This document shows, one piece after another, positions 6,486 to 11,581 of a stretch of DNA of 18,513 bases. Numbering within the stretch: position 1 is the first letter of the stretch; each line of letters starts with the position of its first letter. Below the pieces are notes generated by a model. It was given only the letters and a program-made list of their open reading frames with translations. It had not been told where the DNA came from and ran no database searches. A program made the translations under genes and the position numbers. The stretch comes from Patescibacteria group bacterium (GTDB lineage: Bacteria; Patescibacteriota; Minisyncoccia; Minisyncoccales; DG-74-1), in NCBI GenBank assembly GCA_030016465.1, contig JASEJL010000002.1:1-18513 (forward strand). The letters run 5' to 3'.

Positions 6486-8951
6486 ATGAGAAATAAATTA
6501 AAACAAGTAAATACTCAAATAGGGTTTATCAAGCCAAGAGAGATTACCGAAGAGATGAAAGAGTCTTACATTGATTATGCCATGTCAGTGATTATCTCCC
6601 GGGCCCTGCCTGATGTCAGAGATGGCTTAAAACCAGTTCACCGAAGGATTTTGTATACCATGTTGGAAGAGGGTTTAAGACACGATGCAAAATTTAGAAA
6701 ATCAGCTACTATCGTCGGGAGTTGCTTAGGTCGTTATCACCCGCATGGCGATCAAGCAGTTTATGATGCTTTAGTTCGAATGGCCCAAGATTTCTCATTG
6801 AGGTATCCCTTAATTCAAGGCCAAGGAAATTTTGGAAGTATTGATGGGGATCCACCAAGTGCTATGCGCTATAGCGAAGCAAAGCTTTCAAAGATTGGTG
6901 AGGAAATGCTCAGAGATATTGAGAAAAATACAGTTGATTTTACTGATAATTACGATGGAACGAGGAAGGAACCCAAGGTGCTACCTTCTCCTTTGCCTCA
7001 ACTTTTATTAAATGGTTCTTTGGGAATTGCCGTTGGTATGGCTACCAATATTCCTCCCCATAATTTATCCGAGGTTGTAGATGGTTTAATTTATTTAATT
7101 GACCATCCCAAAGCCACCACTGAAGATTTATTTAAGTTTATCAAAGGACCTGATTTTCCAACCGGGGGTATAATTTTTGACCAAAAGGCAATTATTGAGG
7201 CTTATTCGCAGGGAAAAGGACCAATTTTAATCCGGGGGAAAGCAGAAGTTATTGAACAAGAAAAGACTGGTCGGCAACAAATCATTATTTCAGAAATTCC
7301 TTTCCAGGTTCAAAAATCAGCTCTGGTGGAACAACTGGCTAATCTGGTTTCAGAAAAAAAGATAGAAGGAATTAAAGATATCAGGGATGAATCAGATAAA
7401 GAGGGGATGAGAATTGTCATTGATTTGCAAAGAGATGCCTATCCCCAGAAGATTTTGAACCGGCTTTATAAATTTTCTGATTTACAAAAAACTTTTCATT
7501 TAAACATGCTTGCCTTGACAGAAGGAATTCAGCCCAGGGTTTTAAATTTGCCGGATTTATTGAATTATTTTATTTCCCACCGGAAAGAAGTTGTTTTTAG
7601 GAAAACCAAATTTGAGCTAGAAAAAGCCAGAGAAAGAGCTCATATTTTAGAAGGATTACACCGTTGTCTATCCCGAATTGATGAGCTCATTCAAACCATA
7701 AAAAAATCGGAAAGCCGTCAAGACGCTCAGAAAAATTTAATCAAAAGATTTAAATTAACCCAAATTCAGGCCAATGCTATTTTGGAGACAAAATTATCTG
7801 CCCTAGCCAGGTTAGAAAGAAAAAAGATTGAGGATGAATTAAGAGAAATGCGTTCAAGAATCAAAGAATTGACAGCCATTTTAAAAAGCCCCCAAAAAAT
7901 AAAAGAAGTAATAAAAAAGGAATTGCTCACCCTAAAAGAAAATTTTAGCGATGAAAGAAAGACAAAAGTTTTTGTCCAAAAAGTGGGCGAGATTGCTGAA
8001 GAAGACCTAATTCCTCAGGAACAAACAATCATTACCCTGACTCAAGGCGGCTACATCAAAAGAATAAAATCTTCTCAATACAAAATCCAAAAAAGAGGCG
8101 GCAAAGGAATTCTTGGTATGAAGACAATTGGCGAAGATATTGTTGAACATTTCTTGACTGCCAATACCCATGATAGCTTGTTCTTTTTTACCGATTCGGG
8201 AAAAGTTTTTAGAACACAGGTATTTGAAATTCCCGAAGGCACCAGGGTCCAAAAAGGCCGAGGGCTTTTAAATTTCTTAGAAATTTCTCCTCAGGAGAAA
8301 GTTTTATCTCTTTTTCCTCTTGGCAAAAAGGACATAGATGAGGGAATAAAGTATTTAATCATTGTTACCAAAAATGGTATAATTAAAAAAACCCCTTTGG
8401 CTGAATTTGAAAATATCAGACGGTCAGGTTTAATTGCCATTACTTTGAAAAAGGGAGATTTATTAAGAAGTGTCCAGAAAACAACCGGTGATAATGAAAT
8501 AATTCTGGTTACCAAAAAGGGACAGGCCATCAGATTTAAAGAAAGAGAAATCAGGTCGATGGGCAGGCAGGCATCTGGAGTAAAGGGAATTAGATTGAGA
8601 AAAGAGGACGAAGTAATCGCCATGGACGTTGTTGATGTTAAACATCAACAGGCTGAAAAATTGTTGGTGGTGACAGAAAATGGTTATGGCAAGAGGACGA
8701 ATTTAAAAGAATATCGGTTGCAGAGCAGGGGAGGGGCAGGGATAAAAACGGCTAAAGTAACCGAAAAAACTGGAAATTTAGTAACTTCAAAGGTTCTGAC
8801 TTTAGAGAAAGACTTAATTGTTATTTCTCAAAAAGGTCAGGTCATTAGAACTGAAATTAAGTTAATTCCGACATTAAACAGGGCTACCCAGGGAGTGAGA
8901 ATAATGAAATTGGAAAAAGGAGATAAAGTGGCTTCAGCAACCTGTATATAA
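6486..8951 (+). CDS. gyrA: DNA gyrase subunit A
   Basis: This 821-residue protein is the breakage-reunion subunit of the A2B2 gyrase, which introduces negative supercoils. The N-terminal winged-helix/tower region carries the catalytic Tyr129 in AMRYSEAKL. A long coiled-coil stretch (about 360-480) precedes the C-terminal beta-pinwheel. The GyrA box, here QKRGGKG (535-541), separates GyrA from ParC, because it is required for DNA wrapping and supercoiling. In the quinolone-resistance region the sequence is HPHGDQAVYD, with Gln90 where E. coli has Ser83 and Asp94 where E. coli has Asp87. The start is ATG 6486, giving an N-terminus of usual length before EEMKESYIDYAMSVI. gyrB is not in the window. 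The gene follows the small membrane protein closely and runs straight into the methyltransferase gene (three-base gap). Confidence 0.97.
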   Translation: MRNKLKQVNTQIGFIKPREITEEMKESYIDYAMSVIISRALPDVRDGLKPVHRRILYTMLEEGLRHDAKFRKSATIVGSCLGRYHPHGDQAVYDALVRMAQDFSLRYPLIQGQGNFGSIDGDPPSAMRYSEAKLSKIGEEMLRDIEKNTVDFTDNYDGTRKEPKVLPSPLPQLLLNGSLGIAVGMATNIPPHNLSEVVDGLIYLIDHPKATTEDLFKFIKGPDFPTGGIIFDQKAIIEAYSQGKGPILIRGKAEVIEQEKTGRQQIIISEIPFQVQKSALVEQLANLVSEKKIEGIKDIRDESDKEGMRIVIDLQRDAYPQKILNRLYKFSDLQKTFHLNMLALTEGIQPRVLNLPDLLNYFISHRKEVVFRKTKFELEKARERAHILEGLHRCLSRIDELIQTIKKSESRQDAQKNLIKRFKLTQIQANAILETKLSALARLERKKIEDELREMRSRIKELTAILKSPQKIKEVIKKELLTLKENFSDERKTKVFVQKVGEIAEEDLIPQEQTIITLTQGGYIKRIKSSQYKIQKRGGKGILGMKTIGEDIVEHFLTANTHDSLFFFTDSGKVFRTQVFEIPEGTRVQKGRGLLNFLEISPQEKVLSLFPLGKKDIDEGIKYLIIVTKNGIIKKTPLAEFENIRRSGLIAITLKKGDLLRSVQKTTGDNEIILVTKKGQAIRFKEREIRSMGRQASGVKGIRLRKEDEVIAMDVVDVKHQQAEKLLVVTENGYGKRTNLKEYRLQSRGGAGIKTAKVTEKTGNLVTSKVLTLEKDLIVISQKGQVIRTEIKLIPTLNRATQGVRIMKLEKGDKVASATCI

Positions 8952-8954
8952 TAT

Positions 8955-9473
8955 ATGCCAGATTTCTTAAATCCTTCAGAAGTTTTAAAAAAATTGAAGC
9001 TCCGTAAAAATATGATTGCTGCCGATTTTGGCTGTGGTTCTGGTGGCTGGACAATACCTTTAGCAAAAATCTTGAAAGAAGGCAAGGTTTATGCTATAGA
9101 TATCTTAGAAGAACCCTTATCAGCTCTGAGAACCAAAGTAAAAATAGAGAAACTTTTTAATATTGAAATCCGAAAAGCTAATTTGGAAAAAGGAACCACC
9201 TTACTATCTGATTCTTGTGATTTGATTTTAATGACCAATTTATTATTTGAATGTGAAGACAAGAAACAGGTTTTAGAAGAAGGAAAAAGGATTTTAAAAC
9301 CCGGGGGAGAAATTTTAGTGGTAGACTGGATAAAAGACAATCCTTTAACTCCAGAAATAGAGTGGGTTGACTTTGAGGAAATAAAGAAAATAGCCGAAGA
9401 ACTTAATTTAAAATTAGAAAAAGAATTTGAAGCCGGTGCTTATCATTACGGATTAATATTTAAGAAAGAATGA
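8955..9473 (+). CDS. class I SAM-dependent methyltransferase
   Basis: This 172-residue protein has a Rossmann-like methyltransferase core. Motif I is AADFGCGSGGWT (22-33), the acidic residue after strand 2 is in AIDIL (D49), motif IV-like LILMTNLLFE lies at 90-99, and LKPGGEILVVDW at 114-125 is the usual post-motif strand. It resembles the UbiE/small-molecule Methyltransf_11 branch; the substrate cannot be told. It is cytoplasmic and single-domain. It starts three bases after the gyrA stop and shares ATGA with the HEPN gene downstream, so all are probably one transcript. The start ATG 8955 is the only one that keeps the N-terminal helix before motif I. Confidence 0.88.
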   Translation: MPDFLNPSEVLKKLKLRKNMIAADFGCGSGGWTIPLAKILKEGKVYAIDILEEPLSALRTKVKIEKLFNIEIRKANLEKGTTLLSDSCDLILMTNLLFECEDKKQVLEEGKRILKPGGEILVVDWIKDNPLTPEIEWVDFEEIKKIAEELNLKLEKEFEAGAYHYGLIFKKE

Positions 9474-9874
9474 AAAAAATCACTCAAAAGTGGTTAGAAT
9501 ATGCAAAAGGTGATTTAGAAGGAGCCGAGATATTATTCAAATCAGCTAAAACTCAGTGGACATATCAACTCTCTGTTTTACATTGCCATCAAGCCGTTGA
9601 GAAGATTTTAAAAGCAGTCATTGTTGCAAAGGGAAAAGAGATTAAAAAAATTCATGATTTAATTCCATTGCTTCGAGATAGTGAGCTTGATTTACCGAGA
9701 GAGTTTCAAGAATATATTGATAAATTAAATCCCCATTATCAACCAATCCGCTATCCCGATATTCCTTACAAAGGACCAATTTTAAAGTATAATCGGGAAA
9801 TAGCTCAAGAATATTTAAAGAAAACCAAAGAAATATTTTCATGGATAGAAAAAAAATTAATGTCAAAAAATTAA
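9470..9874 (+). CDS. HEPN-domain protein, probable toxin partner of the MNT protein
   Basis: This 134-residue all-helical protein has the HEPN signature: the WLEYAKGDLEGAE N-terminal helix, LHCHQAVEKILKA (37-49), IHDLIPLL (61-68) and a RYPD motif (94-97). HEPN proteins paired with a minimal nucleotidyltransferase form toxin-antitoxin-like modules, of which HepT/MntA is the studied example; there HEPN is an RNase and the partner adds AMP to it. The canonical RNase motif Rx4-6H is not visible here, nor is the Rx4HxY form of HepT, so nuclease activity is uncertain and this may be a non-catalytic subgroup. The gene overlaps the methyltransferase stop by four bases, and the MNT gene starts 34 bases before its end, which implies coupled translation. 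Confidence 0.87.
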   Translation: MKKITQKWLEYAKGDLEGAEILFKSAKTQWTYQLSVLHCHQAVEKILKAVIVAKGKEIKKIHDLIPLLRDSELDLPREFQEYIDKLNPHYQPIRYPDIPYKGPILKYNREIAQEYLKKTKEIFSWIEKKLMSKN

Positions 9875-10182
9875 TAAAAGAGTATTTAAAATGTTTTCCT
9901 AAAAATGTTAAAGTTGAAGGCGTATTTTTGTTTGGCAGTTATGCTACCGGGAAAATTCGCAGAGATAGCGATGTTGATATAATAGTAATCTCTCCAGATT
10001 TCAAAAAAATAAGTTTTATTAAAAGATTAGAATTACTTTCCCAGCTTCGTCAGAGCGAAATTACCCGTTCGGTTCCAATGGACATTTTGGGCTACACGCC
10101 AGAGGAATTTGCGGAAATTGACAAAGAATCAATTGTTATGCGCCAGGCAAAAAAAGAGGGGAAAATGGTCTACCAGCCTTAA
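9841..10182 (+). CDS. minimal nucleotidyltransferase (MNT) domain protein, probable antitoxin
   Basis: This 113-residue protein has the polymerase-beta-like nucleotidyltransferase motif: GSYATG (32-37), then DSDVDIIV (42-49) giving the DxD pair D44/D46, and a third acidic residue D81 in PMDILGY. Family members transfer NMP groups, and in MntA they add AMP to the HEPN partner to neutralise it. The chosen start, ATG 9841, lies inside the HEPN gene (34-nt overlap); no later in-frame Met precedes the GS motif, so the overlap is real if the N-terminal helix is to be kept. All catalytic acids are present, so this half looks active. It is the last gene before the pilin promoter. The antitoxin role is inferred from the pairing. 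Confidence 0.9.
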   Translation: MDRKKINVKKLIKEYLKCFPKNVKVEGVFLFGSYATGKIRRDSDVDIIVISPDFKKISFIKRLELLSQLRQSEITRSVPMDILGYTPEEFAEIDKESIVMRQAKKEGKMVYQP

Positions 10183-10211
10183 GAACTTGAAGCTGGACTT
10201 TACCACCGGGT

Positions 10212-10240
10212 TTGATATTTACTAAATAATAATCTATAAT
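10212..10240 (+). promoter_or_regulatory. consensus sigma70-type promoter, predicted leaderless start
   Basis: TTGATA (10212-10217, five of six), a 17-bp spacer and a perfect TATAAT (10235-10240). The ATG of the first pilin-like gene is at 10247, again exactly six bases after the box as at 5461-5473. The transcript should begin at the start codon. This is the strongest promoter seen in the window. Confidence 0.75.
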
Positions 10241-10246
10241 AATTAA

Positions 10247-10579
10247 ATGCAAAAAGGATTACCATTTTTAATTTTTCTTGGTTTAGCTTTACCATTGTCA
10301 GTTTTAGCTATTACCCTTCCAAATCCTGTAGAAGCAAAGACTTTTGGGGAACTGATTAATAATATTATAAATTTCATTTTTAATATTGCTTTGGCTATAG
10401 TCCCTCTAATGATAGTTATTGCCGGATTTTACTTTGTGACGGCGGGAGGAGACCCGGAGCAAATTAAAAAAGCAAAAGATTTAATTTTTTATACAGTCGT
10501 CGGTTTTATTATTATTCTTTTAGCCAGAGGAGTCATTGAATTGTTAAAACAAACTTTGACAATAAAAACAATAAAATAA
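10247..10579 (+). CDS. small three-helix pilin-like membrane protein (T4SS pilin/VirB2-TrbC type)
   Basis: This 110-residue protein has an N-terminal signal-like hydrophobic segment (about 3-21, ending SVLA) and two further transmembrane helices (about 40-66 and 80-96). They are joined by a short polar loop containing TAGGDPEQIKKAKD. Size, layout and the conserved (T)xxGDxExxxKAKxxxxY pattern match the pilin-like proteins related to VirB2/TrbC that are widespread in Patescibacteria, often without the rest of a secretion system. The function is inferred: a surface filament subunit or envelope component. The next gene is a paralogue. A consensus promoter sits directly upstream with a leaderless geometry. 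Confidence 0.75.
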   Translation: MQKGLPFLIFLGLALPLSVLAITLPNPVEAKTFGELINNIINFIFNIALAIVPLMIVIAGFYFVTAGGDPEQIKKAKDLIFYTVVGFIIILLARGVIELLKQTLTIKTIK

Positions 10580-10629
10580 AATTAAATTAAAAGGTCGACA
10601 AGGGTTAAAAAAAGTTAAAAAATAAAAAT

Positions 10630-10941
10630 ATGAAAAAAATTCTATCAGTTCTAATTTTATCAGCTCTACTGTTACCCACCGCAATGGCGACGGCCCAACA
10701 AGTATATACGTTGTCTGGAGATCTCGACGAGGTTATTAAAAAAATTACTAATGTGCTTTTCTCTCTCTTAGTAGCAATATCTGTAATTTTGTTTGTTTAT
10801 GCTGGTATTTTATTTACTACATCTGCTGGTGACGCAGAAATGGTGGAAAAAGCAAAAAATGTACTTTTTTATGCGATAGTAGGATTGGTAATTGCTTTAT
10901 TAGCTAAAGCTCTCCAGTCCTTTTTAATAAAGATGATTTAA
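10630..10941 (+). CDS. second pilin-like membrane protein, paralogue of the preceding gene
   Basis: This 103-residue protein has the same plan as its neighbour: an N-terminal signal-like helix (about 3-20, ending AMATAQ, a plausible cleavage region), a transmembrane helix (about 42-65), the loop TSAGDAEMVEKAKNVLFY and a last helix (about 80-97). The loop and the start of the last helix align clearly with the upstream protein, so this is a tandem duplication that has diverged. It begins 50 bases after the first stop, with no promoter better than background in between, so co-transcription is likely. No secretion ATPase or other secretion gene is in the window. Confidence 0.75.
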   Translation: MKKILSVLILSALLLPTAMATAQQVYTLSGDLDEVIKKITNVLFSLLVAISVILFVYAGILFTTSAGDAEMVEKAKNVLFYAIVGLVIALLAKALQSFLIKMI

Positions 10942-10994
10942 ATAAAGATAATTCCCTGATAGCAAAAAAAGAAGCGATACCAAAGGATGTGAAA

Positions 10995-11109
10995 GTGTAG
11001 AAGGTCGTTGAAGACTTCGTTTACATCTGCCCGAACGAAGCAAAGGGCGTGAGATGAACGGAGTTCAGGGAGTCCGCTCTCGCTTTGCTCGAGCGTCTAA
11101 TTTCTACAG
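10995..11109 (+). ncRNA. candidate structured non-coding RNA
   Basis: This gene-free stretch is clearly richer in G+C than its surroundings and has several nested complementary segments. The outermost is GTAGAA (10997-11002) with TTCTAC (11102-11107). An alternative local stem is CTTCGT with ACGAAG (11016-11021 and 11035-11040). A longer central arm pairs GCAAAG (11040-11045), CG (11048-11049) and GAG (11051-11053) with CTTTGC, CG and CTC on the other side (11077-11088), extended by CGA (11036-11038) with TCG (11089-11091). A strong terminator follows at 11136. It does not show the signatures I know for RNase P RNA, SRP RNA or tmRNA. It may be an independent RNA, a long 3' UTR of the pilin transcript, or a repeat-derived palindrome. 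The strand follows the terminator. Confidence 0.45.
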
Positions 11110-11135
11110 CCGGTTTTTACCTAAAAAAGTTTCTC

Positions 11136-11174
11136 AAAATCAACCCCGAGAGCTCTTTTGGGGTTGATTTTTTT
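11136..11174 (+). terminator. Rho-independent terminator
   Basis: A perfect 12-bp stem, AAAATCAACCCC (11136-11147) with GGGGTTGATTTT (11160-11171), has a 12-nt loop and continues into a run of seven T (11168-11174). It ends the pilin/ncRNA transcript before tRNA-Leu. Because the stem starts with A-rich bases it could also work weakly in reverse, but no minus-strand gene needs it. Confidence 0.85.
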
Positions 11175-11298
11175 ATTAAAAGAGATAAAATAATTAAGTC
11201 AAACTGGCACAATAGAAAACGCTCATAATTTTTATGGCCAAACCAAGTAAACTTATTTCTACTAATTGAGAAAATTTGAAAAAACAAGACCATACTTT

Positions 11299-11380
11299 GC
11301 GGACGTGGTGAAACTGGAAAACACGTAGGACTTAGGATCCTATGGCCAAAGCCTTGTGGGTTCGAGCCCCACCGTCCGCA
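11299..11380 (+). tRNA. tRNA-Leu (anticodon UAG)
   Basis: An 82-nt class II tRNA. The acceptor GCGGACG (11299-11305) pairs with CGTCCGC (11373-11379), discriminator A 11380. The D-stem is GTG/CAC, the anticodon stem TAGGA/TCCTA, and the loop CTTAGGA holds anticodon TAG (11333-11335). A long variable arm and T-stem GTGGG/CCCAC with loop TTCGAGC follow. The long variable arm and discriminator A fit leucine. CCA is not encoded, so it must be added after transcription. It reads CUA and, by wobble, other CUN codons. Confidence 0.97.
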
Positions 11381-11409
11381 CTATATTGAAAATAGTTCAA
11401 ATGCATTTC

Positions 11410-11539
11410 CAGACTGTCCGAAAACTACCTAAACTACTTAGATTTTGTTAACAACTATGTAGATAATTAAAATTCTTGAACTTATTTTAGAATTTTAATT
11501 CTTCAGAGAACGGAAAAATCTGAGTTTCTGGACAGTCTG
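11410..11539. repeat. 130-bp nested-palindrome element with 17-bp inverted ends (MITE-like)
   Basis: The ends are inverted copies: CAGACTGTCCGAAAACT (11410-11426) against AGTTTCTGGACAGTCTG (11523-11539), 15 of 17 matching with the outer ten perfect. Inside lies a perfect 12-bp hairpin, AATTAAAATTCT (11465-11476) with AGAATTTTAATT (11489-11500), loop 12 nt. There is no open reading frame. The size, inverted ends and absence of coding suggest a miniature inverted-repeat element that would be moved by a transposase elsewhere. I see no clear target-site duplication. It lies between tRNA-Leu and the ATPase gene, so it may also supply or disrupt the ATPase promoter. Confidence 0.6.
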
Positions 11540-11581
11540 TATGTGCGCGATTAATAGCAAGAGTTGTTTAACTAAAATTTT

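Noticed and set aside
8007..8623. Minus-strand frames of 81 and 110 codons opposite gyrA
   Set aside because: They are antisense to the conserved GyrA C-terminal domain and have no protein-like features of their own.
10173..10196. CCAGC...GCTGG hairpin as a terminator after the MNT gene
   Set aside because: The stem is only five to seven pairs with a bulge, and no T-run follows.
10995..11109. Assignment of the folded region to RNase P RNA, SRP RNA or tmRNA
   Set aside because: The conserved cores I know (GAGGAAAGTCC, the GGAAGG tetraloop region, the T-arm-like 3' end) are absent.
11266..11296. TTGAGA and CATACT as the tRNA-Leu promoter
   Set aside because: The spacer is 19 bp and the -10 would end only two bases before the mature 5' end, leaving no normal start point.
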